Assembly (NCBI GenBank): GCA_041655765.1
Contig: JBBAEU010000001.1
Span: 62,001-126,000 of the forward strand
Source of the DNA: Brumimicrobium sp041655765
GTDB lineage: Bacteria > Bacteroidota > Bacteroidia > Flavobacteriales_D > Crocinitomicaceae
DNA: 64,000 nt
Direction of reading: 5' to 3'
Shown: piece by piece, positions 45,001 through 52,821 of the stretch
Numbering within the stretch: the stretch's first letter is position 1
Layout: each line of letters opens with the position of its first letter
The notes under the pieces: model-generated
The model's input: only the letters and a program-made list of their open reading frames with translations
Databases searched by the model: none
What the model was told of the DNA's origin: nothing
Made by a program: the position numbers and the translations under genes

Positions 45001-45210
45001 AATCCTTACACGTATTCATTAAAAATCTTTAACCGATGGGGCGAATTGGTTTTTGAATCTTTTGATGTCGATGTGGGATGGGACGGAACTTTTAACACAC
45101 GGAATGCAGTGAGAGTGATCGATGGAACATATATTTGGACAATAGAATTTAAGGAGATGTTAACTGATAAAGTACATACTTATTCTGGTCATGTGAATGT
45201 TTTAAAATAA
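42100..45210 (+). CDS. Lectin-like PKD surface protein with type B T9SS domain; 5' end disrupted
   Basis: The frame is open from 42001, but has no ATG near its beginning; the first usable start is TTG at 42100 (1036 aa). In-frame sequence before that (GGDCYELTQAVNAQSGCIWY) clearly belongs to the protein. A signal peptide, RKLVYLIVLINGSFFAQNF, is encoded just upstream (41942-41998) in a frame offset by one base. Domains: L-type lectin-like about 1-165 (ADGMAFVFQ, LGIEFDTYHN), a carbohydrate-binding-like module about 305-475, PKD units (YEWDFGDG, WTWNFADG, YTWNFGDG) and a C-terminal CHU_C type B sorting domain. See the frameshift finding; it may be a pseudogene or a sequencing error. Confidence 0.75.
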   Translation: MNDDFDIRFELNFGSNVDGADGMAFVFQTAGPYFLGGTGGGMGYQGIIPSLGIEFDTYHNVTSSDLIADHIAISRDGNTNHASPSNFAGPVQANPLQANVKDGNNHNVRVKWNATIQEITVYFDCQERLSYSGDIINEIFGGDPMVYWGLTASTGGLNNSHRVCISQNVMGLAKEVKTCGNGSSILVPHILDGTDYTWTPTTGLDDPNTMIPNASPTSNTTYIVSYLDDCFFPVSDTIHLNVDGFGVDISPDVEICEGEVANLFVDAPDAFEIFWEPHATLDDSDVLNPIATPTITTTYLVHTKFLSGDNLVINGDFESGDVGFSSDYYSVPAIGTLGGQGFYSVATSILNGWWVGCTDHTNGLGNMLIVDAASGTNAIPIGANVWCQTINVQPNTDYAFTTWMANLNGETPSTLGFYINGMQVGQPQATQAGSCNWEEFYVVWNSGANTIANICISEESGVVNGNDFALDDISFYEICEEINEVEVTVNYAPNATIGGTPEGCYGVDLPEVIFTGVGGEAPYTFTYTIDGGANQTISSLPNESTVILPISNLTPGVYLFQLVSVEGANGSSCIQPQTGTVEILIDPLPIADFIIENGCVKADVPIQNTSSVSSENNANINQYEWDFGDGYQTSSQQNPIPSFNDEGLYDIRLIVTTNHGCKDTITQQIEIYPLPVVDFSANEVCLDFFTEFNNQSTINIGTGIAASFIENWTWNFADGNSSSLPNPTHTYGADGVYDVELMVESNHGCISSIVKPVIVYPKPIVSFTGTDISGCSPICPLIHSTSTVNQPSHIIDYTWNFGDGTSMSGSQISIEDCFYNNSSSTLWYDVELIVTTDKGCTDSHIENNFIEVFHNPVADFYYTPDTITVMNPEVNLINTSSKADYYQWTSSYQGFYQGGQTSPVVELPQTPGSYEFSLFAYTNEGCMDSISKVFRMLDEVIFYVPNTFTPDADHVNEIFKPTFSSGYNPYTYSLKIFNRWGELVFESFDVDVGWDGTFNTRNAVRVIDGTYIWTIEFKEMLTDKVHTYSGHVNVLK

Positions 45211-45654
45211 TCAAGACTTCTTAACAACATCTAATACAAATGTACTCTTTATTTGGTTAACGTTTTCTAAAGCTGCAAGTTTGCCCGACGAAAACTGATG
45301 ATAATGTTCTAGGTTTTTAACCAGTACTTTTAGTAAAAAATCGTTTGCACCACCCATTAAATAGCATTCTTGCACCTCGGGAAGTTTTCGTATTTCCTCC
45401 TTGAAATGATTTATTTCCTTTAATTTCTGAACATCTAAGGATACCGAGCAAAACACAAACATTCCATCATTTAATTTGCGGTTGTCAATAATGGCTACGT
45501 ATTTCTCAATGATTCCAGAGTTTTCTAATTTTTTGATTCGCTCATAAACTGGAGTTTTACTCAACTCAACTTTCTCTGATATTTCTTTTAAACTTAGTTT
45601 AGCATTATTTTTTAATACGTTAAGGATTTTTTCATCCACTTTGTCTATCTGCAT
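45211..45654 (-). CDS. Lrp/AsnC family transcriptional regulator
   Basis: 147 aa. An N-terminal helix-turn-helix (DKVDEKILNVLKNNAKLSLKEISEKVELSKTPVYERIKKLENSGII) is followed by the RAM ligand-binding domain (VQECYLMGGANDFLLKVLVKNLEHYHQF). It is divergent from the PLP enzyme gene at 45823, and an 18-bp palindrome lies between them, so it likely controls that gene and itself in response to an amino acid such as methionine. Confidence 0.92.
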   Translation of the reverse strand: MQIDKVDEKILNVLKNNAKLSLKEISEKVELSKTPVYERIKKLENSGIIEKYVAIIDNRKLNDGMFVFCSVSLDVQKLKEINHFKEEIRKLPEVQECYLMGGANDFLLKVLVKNLEHYHQFSSGKLAALENVNQIKSTFVLDVVKKS

Positions 45655-45692
45655 TTTCTATTCAATTTTAGAATTTATTTCTCTTTTGAATC

Positions 45693-45700
45693 CAAATTTA
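45693..45700 (-). promoter_or_regulatory. Predicted -7 element of the Lrp-type regulator gene
   Basis: Minus strand TAAATTTG (plus-strand CAAATTTA), about 38 bp upstream of the start codon. Confidence 0.4.
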
Positions 45701-45768
45701 ACCTAAAAAAGATTAAATCATCTATGTAAAACTAAATATAAAGAATATTTTTCTAATTATTTGAATGG

Positions 45769-45786
45769 AATAGATAATTGTCTATT
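45769..45786. promoter_or_regulatory. 18-bp palindrome, probable Lrp-type operator
   Basis: AATAGATAATTGTCTATT is a near-perfect inverted repeat (eight of nine base pairs) with an AT-rich centre, in the gap between the divergent Lrp-type regulator and the PLP enzyme. Its size and AT-rich centre suit an Lrp/AsnC dimer site. It lies about 5 bp upstream of a TATCTTTA -7-like sequence for the PLP enzyme gene. Confidence 0.5.
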
Positions 45787-45822
45787 ATTTATTATCTTTA
45801 TTGGAAAATAAAGTCAGTAATT

Positions 45823-47070
45823 ATGAGTAAAAAAATGAAGCCAGAAAGTTTGATGATGACATACGGATATAAACCCGAATTATCCGAGGGAGCAATAAAA
45901 ACACCTTTGTTTCAAACATCTACTTTTGTATTTAAAACCGCTGAAGAAGGGAAAAACTTCTTTTCCATTGCTTATGGATTAAAAGAAAAAGGGGCTGATG
46001 AAGAGTTGGGATTGATTTACAGTAGAATCAATAATCCAAATCTTGAAATTTTAGAAAACAGATTGTCATTGTGGGACAAAGCTGATGATAGTGCCGTGTT
46101 TGAAAGCGGAATGTCTGCCATTAGTACAGTTTTGCTAGAGTTTTTAAAGCCAGGAGATTTGCTTTTGTATAGCTCTCCTATTTATGGTGGGACAGACCAC
46201 TTTATTCATGATTTTTTACCAAAGATTGGTGTCGAAGCGATTTTTTTTCATCCTGAAAATACAAAAGAGGAAATCATTGAGATGGTTAAAAAGTCGGAAA
46301 AAAAAGACCGATTGGGTATGATTTATATCGAAACACCAGCCAATCCAACAAATGCACTTATAGACATTAGGATGTGTGTAGAAATTGCGAAACAATTTAA
46401 AAATGGAGACGACAAAACTTATGTTTGTGTTGATAATACATTCATGGGCCCAATCTGGTCAAAACCTTTAGAAATGGGAGCTGATTTAGCCGTTTATTCT
46501 GCTACAAAATATATCGGAGGACATAGTGATTTAATTGCTGGTGCAGTCTTAGGAAATACAAATGTTATCGGTCGTGTAAAAGTTTTACGTACTTTTTTAG
46601 GAAATATGGTTGGTCCACATACAGCATGGATGATGCTTAGAAGTCTTGAAACATTAAAAATAAGAATGGAAAGACAAGCTTTAAGTGCCGAGAAAGTTGC
46701 AAATTTCTTAAACAATCACCCTAAAGTAGCAGATGTTAAATATTTGGGATTAATTAAAGAAAATCATAAGGATTATGAATTGTATAAACGACAATATACT
46801 TCTCCTGGGGCAATGATTTCTCTCTATGTTAAAGGTGGTGAGTCGGAAGCATTTAAGTTTTTAAATAATCTGAATTTGATTCAGTTAGCCGTAAGTTTAG
46901 GAAGTACAGAAAGTTTGGCACAACATCCTGCATCTATGACTCATTGTGCTGTTGATAAAAATGAAAAAGAACGAATTGGAATTACAAATAACTTGGTGCG
47001 TATATCAATTGGTGTTGAAGACCCAGACGATTTAATTTCTGATTTAAAGAATGCTTTAGAAGCGATATAA
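45823..47070 (+). CDS. Cys/Met metabolism PLP enzyme (methionine gamma-lyase / cystathionine gamma-synthase family)
   Basis: 415 aa from MSKKMKPESLMMTYGYKP; the frame extends 45 bp upstream, but the extension is poorly conserved-looking. Family motifs: AIKTPLFQTSTFVF, FESGMSAISTVLLEFLKPGD, YIETPANPTNALIDI, CVDNTFMGP and the PLP Lys in YSATKYIGGHSDLIAG. The C-terminus has SLGSTESLAQHPASMTH, where substrates bind. It could be a gamma-lyase or a gamma-synthase; the divergent Lrp-type gene suggests amino-acid degradation under substrate control. Confidence 0.86.
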   Translation: MSKKMKPESLMMTYGYKPELSEGAIKTPLFQTSTFVFKTAEEGKNFFSIAYGLKEKGADEELGLIYSRINNPNLEILENRLSLWDKADDSAVFESGMSAISTVLLEFLKPGDLLLYSSPIYGGTDHFIHDFLPKIGVEAIFFHPENTKEEIIEMVKKSEKKDRLGMIYIETPANPTNALIDIRMCVEIAKQFKNGDDKTYVCVDNTFMGPIWSKPLEMGADLAVYSATKYIGGHSDLIAGAVLGNTNVIGRVKVLRTFLGNMVGPHTAWMMLRSLETLKIRMERQALSAEKVANFLNNHPKVADVKYLGLIKENHKDYELYKRQYTSPGAMISLYVKGGESEAFKFLNNLNLIQLAVSLGSTESLAQHPASMTHCAVDKNEKERIGITNNLVRISIGVEDPDDLISDLKNALEAI

Positions 47071-47078
47071 TATAAATA

Positions 47079-47124
47079 AAAAGAGGTTGCCTAAAAAGAT
47101 AATTTTATCCAGCAACCTTTTTTT
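47079..47124. terminator. Bidirectional terminator
   Basis: AAAGAGGTTGC and GCAACCTTTTTTT pair around a 21-nt AT-rich loop, between the convergent PLP enzyme and DUF3127 genes. Confidence 0.65.
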
Positions 47125-47154
47125 ATTACTTATTATGATAATTACTTATTTTAT

Positions 47155-47529
47155 CTAAAATGGTAGGTCATCATCACTTTCATCTATTAGTGTTTCTGCA
47201 TCATCTGTTGTTGCAGGCTTTACTTCAGTTGGGGTAGGTGAACCTCCGACTTGTGCCTTTTCAACTCTCCAAGCATCTAATGAATTAAAGTATTTTACTT
47301 CTCCTTGTGGACTTGTCCATTCACGACCTCTAATATTAAAAGTCACTGTAACAATCTCTTGTTCGTTGATACCATCAATTAAGTCAACCCTGTCTTGTGT
47401 TAATTGGAAAAGTATGTCTTGTGGATAATTTCCTGAAGCGTCAGTGACAACAAATTCTCTTTTTTTAAAAGAATCAGTTATTTGCTCTGTGTCTTTTTTT
47501 AATTTTAATAAACCTGATAATGTGTACAT
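47155..47529 (-). CDS. DUF3127 family protein
   Basis: 124 aa: MYTLSGLLKLKKDTEQITDSFKKREFVVTDASGNYPQDILFQ then FNIRGREWTSPQGEVKYFNSLDAWRVEK, the recognisable DUF3127 pattern with an OB-fold-like feel and an acidic tail ending ESDDDLPF, which resembles the C-terminal tip of SSB proteins. A single-strand DNA link is speculation. It lies 16 bp after the flavin reductase-like gene. Confidence 0.8.
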   Translation of the reverse strand: MYTLSGLLKLKKDTEQITDSFKKREFVVTDASGNYPQDILFQLTQDRVDLIDGINEQEIVTVTFNIRGREWTSPQGEVKYFNSLDAWRVEKAQVGGSPTPTEVKPATTDDAETLIDESDDDLPF

Positions 47530-47545
47530 GTTGTTGTTTTTATTT

Positions 47546-48442
47546 TTATTGATTGTTAAATGTTAATAATGTTTTCCAAGCAGCCTCAATTTCGTCCTTT
47601 TCTAAATGATTATGGGCTAACTTATGGAGTTCAATTTCTAATTCAGTTGGTTTATCCTCCAAAGATATAAAAAGCTCTGATAATTCCAATAATTTGTAAT
47701 CATTTACATCGGTTTCGTTTGGCAAATCTTTTACACCTGCTAATTTTACGAGATCATTGCCTGTTAGTACCGAACTTTCTCGAATGTCTTTTGGAATATT
47801 ATCAAATCCAATTACAACTTCCCTAGCATGACGATGCATGGTAAACATTGAAGAACTGTTGGGTCTGCAAAACCAATCCCCTCCTAATCGACCAATGAGG
47901 TCTAATTTTAATGGGTCAATATCTTGGTTTTCATCTAAGATTTCTTCGTCTAAATGAATTTTTAGAATCTCACAGATAATAAGATTTCCTGCTGCACCAC
48001 CTGTTCCAGTTTCAATAACCTGCAAGACTTTACATTCCATTTGAATGGGTGATTCTTTAACTCGGAAAGGTTTTATATCCTCAGAAGGAATAGGAGTTAA
48101 ACCGCTTTTTACAAACTCATCTACGTCCGCCGGAAAAGGAGATGAAGATAAATTCATTTGTTCTAAAATGTCATAAGTAACAATGTTAATTACACATTCT
48201 GGAACTTTCTTTACATTTTCATGACTGTCCTTTGTTTGGGTTGTTTTTCCACTTCTTGCTGGTGAAAATACCAATATAGGAGGATTTGCACCAAAAACAT
48301 TAAAGAAGCTAAAAGGTGCTAAGTTTGGAACTCCGTACTCATCAATGGTAGATGCAAATGCAATTGGTCTTGGTCCAACCCCAGAAGTCAAATAATGATG
48401 GAACTTTGGTATAGAAACATCCTTTGGTGTTACAGTTAACAT
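47546..48442 (-). CDS. Flavin reductase-like domain protein
   Basis: 298 aa. The N-terminal two-thirds is an FMN-binding flavin reductase-like split barrel (GVGPRPIAFASTIDEYGVPNLAPFSFFNVFGANPPILVFSPARSGKTTQTKDS, then VINIVTYDILEQMNLSSSPFPADVDEF). The C-terminal 80 residues are helical. Proteins of this size are common in Bacteroidota; substrate unknown. It is probably co-transcribed with the DUF3127 gene. Confidence 0.86.
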   Translation of the reverse strand: MLTVTPKDVSIPKFHHYLTSGVGPRPIAFASTIDEYGVPNLAPFSFFNVFGANPPILVFSPARSGKTTQTKDSHENVKKVPECVINIVTYDILEQMNLSSSPFPADVDEFVKSGLTPIPSEDIKPFRVKESPIQMECKVLQVIETGTGGAAGNLIICEILKIHLDEEILDENQDIDPLKLDLIGRLGGDWFCRPNSSSMFTMHRHAREVVIGFDNIPKDIRESSVLTGNDLVKLAGVKDLPNETDVNDYKLLELSELFISLEDKPTELEIELHKLAHNHLEKDEIEAAWKTLLTFNNQ

Positions 48443-48910
48443 ATTTTGATGATTTGAAAATTAATAAACAACAAAAATAATATTCTTAAATTGAAGAATA
48501 ACCTAAAATAGCTCAATGTTGATAAGTTTCTAATAATCAAATCGTAACAAAACATTAATAAAGATATAGTTAGTTGAATATCAAGGGTTTACGTGGTTTG
48601 TTCTTTTAATGTTGCTTGTAAATTGTTAACATCAGATCATCATGCTTGAAAACATTTTGATAATATTACTTTTTAGCTATTCATTAAGACAATGGCAAAC
48701 TTCGCCACATTCTCTTCGTTCCTTTGATATCACTAAGTCTGTCATAATTTCCACCCTGACGGAGACCGATAGCTTTGTTTAATTCTTTTTGTTGCAGGAA
48801 AACGCTTTAAGTTGCACCCTTGTGAAGCACACGCAAAGCGTATTGACTACCAAAAAGAGCAAACAAACTAAAGGGTGTAGGCAGAAATGGTGGCTAAAAA
48901 TTTAAACTTA
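48443..48910. other. Intergenic region of 468 bp with a compositionally distinct island
   Basis: The left part (48443-48660) is ordinary AT-rich spacer. From about 48684 to 48890 the sequence is notably richer in GC and structured (see the ncRNA entry). No full-length gene fits. A minus-strand frame of about 40 codons without an ATG, ending at 48684, contains GGNYDRLSDIKGTKRM; it looks protein-like but has a stop upstream and may be decayed. Confidence 0.5.
48684..48880 (-). ncRNA. Candidate structured RNA or mobile-repeat remnant
   Basis: CACCCTT (48815-48821) and AAGGGTG (48871-48877) form a 7-bp stem that encloses a second hairpin, ACGC/GCGT (48831-48834 with 48838-48841). The island differs in composition from the flanks, has no intact reading frame, and sits just downstream of one minus-strand gene and upstream of another. 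Strand is arbitrary; I chose minus because the partial frame is on that strand. No known family recognised. Confidence 0.3.
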
Positions 48911-50323
48911 TCAAAAAATCACCAATGCTACAATAAAAATTATAAGCCCAACCATACACAATAAAAATGTATAAGGTAACAATTGTTGAGGTTTTAGCTT
49001 TGTTATCCCGAGAAGTGGTAAAGCCCAAAAAGGTTGTAGCATATTTGATAGTTGGTCGCCATAAGCCATTGCTAAAATGTTTTTGGGAATGTTGGAACCG
49101 AGTTGTTGTGCCGTTTCTAAAATGATTGGACCTTGAACCGCCCATTGTCCGCCTCCACTTGGTACGAAGAAATTAACAATGGAAGCGCTTATAAAAGTGT
49201 ATATGGGTAAAGATTCTGCTGAAGCGATAGAAGTAATTGAATCTGAAAAGAGATTAATTAATCCGCTGCTATTCATAATGGCTAAAATTCCGAAATAGAA
49301 TGGGAATTGAATCAAAATACCTGAAACATCACCTATTGCTTTTTGAAGTGCATTTCCAAAATTGGTTATCGTCTGATGCAATGTCAATCCTAAGCCTAAA
49401 AACATAAAGTTAATAAAATTGAGTTGGATAAATCCCAAAGTACTTTCTCCTTCGTATTGAGTGGCTTTATAAATGCCATAGATTACAAATAAAGAACCTA
49501 ATCCAATGCCAAATGCACGACTATAATCTAGTTTTTCGGCACCTTTTCTTTTAATTGTTTTGATAGCTTTATCTTCTTCAAATTGTTCTTTAAAATGAGG
49601 GACTTTTTCTGTATTTTTTGTCTTTTTTGAAAGAAAATAAAGAAATAAAGGGATAATAATTAAGCAGGCAATGGTAACAGTTATATTTAATGAAGAGCCA
49701 ATCGTTTCGTTGAAAGGAATGCTGTCAGGAAAAGTACTTGTGCTTCCTATATTTCTCATCATTTCGGGGATATAGCCTTCTTCCATAGATTTTGTAGTGG
49801 CACTTCCAGAGAGTCCGCCATGCCAAACCATCATGGCTACATAAGCGGCAGCTCCAACCAAACCGTAATTAATGGGGCGATTTTCTTTGGCAAATTTTTC
49901 ACCAACTTTTCTCGCTAAGATTGCTCCAAAAATTAATCCCATGCCCCAGTTGATTAATCCGATAATCATTGCGCCAAGTGAAATAATGATAACGCTGTTG
50001 GAAGTATTTGTACAATATTTTATCAATTGTTGAATGAGTCGGTTGATAAAAGGAGTTAAGGCTAAAACATGACCTAAAACGAGAATTAACATCATTTGGA
50101 AAGCAAAGTATAATCCTCCAGGTGAACTATCCCATAAACCATCTTCCCATGAGGTAATCAACTTTAATAAATAGGAAGTATGAGAAGTGTCTGCTGGTTT
50201 TGTTAAAATTTGCGCAATAATTATCGTAACGATACTGAGTAGAATAGCAATCGTAAAAGGACTTGGTAGGATTCGTTTAAAGATTTCAATGGCTTTATTT
50301 GAAGTTTGACTCGTTTTGTCCAT
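48911..50323 (-). CDS. Short-chain fatty acid transporter, AtoE family
   Basis: 470-aa integral membrane protein with about ten or more hydrophobic helices, such as FTIAILLSIVTIIIAQIL, VIIISLGAMIIGLINWGMGLIFGAILA and LPYTFLLCMVGLIIFIVALVIF. The MVWHGGLSGSATTKS and FFVPSGGGQWAVQGPI motifs are typical of AtoE-type proteins (TIGR00366), proposed carriers of short-chain fatty acids such as acetoacetate or butyrate. Acetoacetate metabolism genes are not adjacent. Its promoter element is at 50343-50350. Confidence 0.88.
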   Translation of the reverse strand: MDKTSQTSNKAIEIFKRILPSPFTIAILLSIVTIIIAQILTKPADTSHTSYLLKLITSWEDGLWDSSPGGLYFAFQMMLILVLGHVLALTPFINRLIQQLIKYCTNTSNSVIIISLGAMIIGLINWGMGLIFGAILARKVGEKFAKENRPINYGLVGAAAYVAMMVWHGGLSGSATTKSMEEGYIPEMMRNIGSTSTFPDSIPFNETIGSSLNITVTIACLIIIPLFLYFLSKKTKNTEKVPHFKEQFEEDKAIKTIKRKGAEKLDYSRAFGIGLGSLFVIYGIYKATQYEGESTLGFIQLNFINFMFLGLGLTLHQTITNFGNALQKAIGDVSGILIQFPFYFGILAIMNSSGLINLFSDSITSIASAESLPIYTFISASIVNFFVPSGGGQWAVQGPIILETAQQLGSNIPKNILAMAYGDQLSNMLQPFWALPLLGITKLKPQQLLPYTFLLCMVGLIIFIVALVIF

Positions 50324-50342
50324 AACGTGTAATTTTATTTGA

Positions 50343-50350
50343 CAAATTTA
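50343..50350 (-). promoter_or_regulatory. Predicted -7 element of the AtoE-like gene
   Basis: Minus strand TAAATTTG (plus-strand CAAATTTA), about 19 bp upstream of the start codon. Confidence 0.4.
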
Positions 50351-50374
50351 GTAATTTGTAGTAATTATTTTTTA

Positions 50375-50407
50375 TAAAAAAAGAGTGATTCGGATGAAAC
50401 ACTCTTT
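50375..50407 (-). terminator. Terminator after the S9 peptidase gene
   Basis: On the minus strand AAAGAGTG and CACTCTTT pair around a 12-nt loop, followed by a T-run. Confidence 0.65.
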
Positions 50408-50438
50408 CTCTCTAAAATAATATTTAAAAATTCTTTTT

Positions 50439-52490
50439 TTATTTCGGCATTGGAACGTCCCAACTTGGCATTTCTGCTTTTCTATTGCCTGTTTTTAGAT
50501 AAGTGTCAAACCATTGCATCATACGTAAGGCATAATCCAACCTGGCAGATGCATTTCTGTTTCCGTGTCCTTCGCCTGGATATAAAACCAACCTTACAGG
50601 AACTTCAGGTTTTCTAACTTTAATGTGTCTGTGAAGCTCCAACGATTGTGCGGGATGAACCCTTGTATCTTTTTCTCCATGCATAATTAAAATTGGTGTT
50701 TCTGCTTTGTCAACATGATAAATTGGACTCCTTTTTAAATAATTCATCCACATATCGTCTGATGTCCAAAGTCTTTCCCTTGAATGCACATAAAATAACT
50801 CGTTAGGGATGTCGCTTGTTCCCCATTTTGATAGGTTATTACTGATTCCAACAAACATTACGGCTGCTGCAAAACGATCAGAGTAATAAGTACTCATCCA
50901 TGCAGAAGCATAGCCACCATAAGAACCTCCTGTAACGCCAACTCTGTCTTTATCTACGATTCCTTTTTCAATTAAGTAATCCACGCCATCGACGATATCA
51001 TCAAATTCCTTTCCTGATAAATCAGATTGACTGCTGTAAGTAAACTCAATTCCGCGACCAGTGCTTCCTCTGTAATTTGGATAAAAAACTGCATAGCCTT
51101 CTGCTGTAGCCATTTGTCCTGGTGATGAATAACTCGTTAACCAGCCATTTTTGTAATGTGATTCTGGTCCACCATGAACGACTGTAATCAAAGGTACAGC
51201 TGTTCCTTCTTCGTAATTAGTTGGGTACATTAAAATTCCTTGAATGTCGAATTTCCCGTCTCTTGCTGGGTAAGTGATAACTTCTTGTTTTCCAAATGAT
51301 TTATCTTTTAGCCATTGATTGTGAAAAGTTACTCGTTTTAAATCAATTTTCTTTGAATTTTTAGCAACAAATAATTCGGTCGGGTGTTCTGGAGTACTTC
51401 CGATTAAAGAAATTTGTTTTTCTGATAAACTAAAGCTACTTGGTGCATGCACATCACTTTCAAAAATAACATTTTTCTTACTTCCGTCCTCTTGGATACT
51501 TCCCAACATAGATGAAGTGCCTTTACTTGCCAAAAAGAAAATCCCTCCGTCTTTCCAGTCAATTTGTTCATATTTACCTTCAAAATCTCTATCGATAATC
51601 GTTGGGATTCCCCCTGTTGCATCAACAATTAATATTCTTCCGTCTGTTGGATCGTTAATATCTGCTCCAGCTTTTATCGCAATTTTATCGCCTTTTGGAC
51701 TCCAAGCTATTTGTCCAATTTTCCCTTTATTGTTAATTTCGGCAATAATATTTCCGTTAGATGGATTAATAACTTTTACTTCTTGTGCCATATAAAAATC
51801 ATCAACTTCTGATGTAGGTGCTGAAGTTATTGCTAATTTGTCTCCATCTTTTGACCATTCTAACATATAAACTGAACCTGCAACCATAATCTCCGTTGGA
51901 TTATTGCTATTAAAATCTACAATATAACCTTTTCTATTTGGTTTATTTTCCTCGAACACAGTTGCTTGATAAGGAAGTTTACTTTTTGTTTCTTCGGGTT
52001 TTTCCATTGAGGTGAATGCAATCTTGTCACCGCTTGGATGCCATGCATAGCTACTTATGTTGCGTTCAAACTCATATAGGACAACCGGTGCACCACCAGA
52101 GAGAGAAATTTCGTAAAGAACTGTCTTTTTTAGTTCTTTCGAATTACTTAAATATGTAATGCTATTTTTTCTTGGTCGAAAAGAAATAGCGTGAGCTGAA
52201 GCTGATGTTAAATATGGAATAGAGCGATTGTTCTCTATGTCATAAATGTATAAATGACTGCCAGCAGGTTTGTTTTCTTTAAATGGATCGATAGGTTGTG
52301 TAACCGTGTAAGCAACAATTTTACCATTGTCTGACAGTTTTTGACTACTTACCATTTGAAGATTTAAGACATCAACTGGCGTTATTCCATCTTTTTGAGC
52401 GTTTATCTGCAGTTGCATCGAAAGGAAACCGATAGTAAAAAGCAGGGTAAAAAACTTAGTTTTGTTCTGAATTACTTTTCTTTGAATCAT
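50439..52490 (-). CDS. S9 family prolyl oligopeptidase / acylaminoacyl peptidase-like
   Basis: 683 aa. A signal peptide is probable (FFTLLFTIGFLSMQLQINAQ). A beta-propeller covers about 40-400 with PD40-like strands (ISSYAWHPSGDKIAFTS, GQIAWSPKGDKIAIKAG). The C-terminal alpha/beta hydrolase has catalytic Ser in GVTGGSYGGYASAWM, Asp in ILIMHGEKDTRVHPAQS and His in YPGEGHGNRNA. It is likely periplasmic or surface peptide processing. Confidence 0.93.
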   Translation of the reverse strand: MIQRKVIQNKTKFFTLLFTIGFLSMQLQINAQKDGITPVDVLNLQMVSSQKLSDNGKIVAYTVTQPIDPFKENKPAGSHLYIYDIENNRSIPYLTSASAHAISFRPRKNSITYLSNSKELKKTVLYEISLSGGAPVVLYEFERNISSYAWHPSGDKIAFTSMEKPEETKSKLPYQATVFEENKPNRKGYIVDFNSNNPTEIMVAGSVYMLEWSKDGDKLAITSAPTSEVDDFYMAQEVKVINPSNGNIIAEINNKGKIGQIAWSPKGDKIAIKAGADINDPTDGRILIVDATGGIPTIIDRDFEGKYEQIDWKDGGIFFLASKGTSSMLGSIQEDGSKKNVIFESDVHAPSSFSLSEKQISLIGSTPEHPTELFVAKNSKKIDLKRVTFHNQWLKDKSFGKQEVITYPARDGKFDIQGILMYPTNYEEGTAVPLITVVHGGPESHYKNGWLTSYSSPGQMATAEGYAVFYPNYRGSTGRGIEFTYSSQSDLSGKEFDDIVDGVDYLIEKGIVDKDRVGVTGGSYGGYASAWMSTYYSDRFAAAVMFVGISNNLSKWGTSDIPNELFYVHSRERLWTSDDMWMNYLKRSPIYHVDKAETPILIMHGEKDTRVHPAQSLELHRHIKVRKPEVPVRLVLYPGEGHGNRNASARLDYALRMMQWFDTYLKTGNRKAEMPSWDVPMPK

Positions 52491-52821
52491 AATTTATAAA
52501 ATAAGTGAATATCTTGTGATTTAAGTGGATGAAAATAAGAATAATAATTGAATCTTAAGATGTTTTTATCAAAACGTAAATTTTTCGCACTTAATTTTAT
52601 ATGATTTTAGTGATAAATTTATGTGTTTTGAAAAAAAAATGATTAAAAATCAATATAGGAAAGAATAGTAGAAGTTTACTTGAATCTTTGTGTTTTATTA
52701 AAGTACAATGAGTTGATGTGTAGCAAACTTATTCTAATTATTAGATAGGAACTAAGATTTAAAAAAGTTCATTTTATTTCATTTTTAATTAGATTCCTAT
52801 ATTTGTACAAATTTTTGAATC
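52491..52821. other. Intergenic region between divergent S9 peptidase and lhgO
   Basis: 331 bp of AT-rich sequence. Only the TATATTTG element at 52798-52805 for lhgO stands out; no hairpin, repeat or small gene was seen. Confidence 0.5.
52798..52805 (+). promoter_or_regulatory. Predicted -7 element of lhgO
   Basis: TATATTTG matches TAnnTTTG, 16 bp before the start codon, giving a very short leader. Confidence 0.4.
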
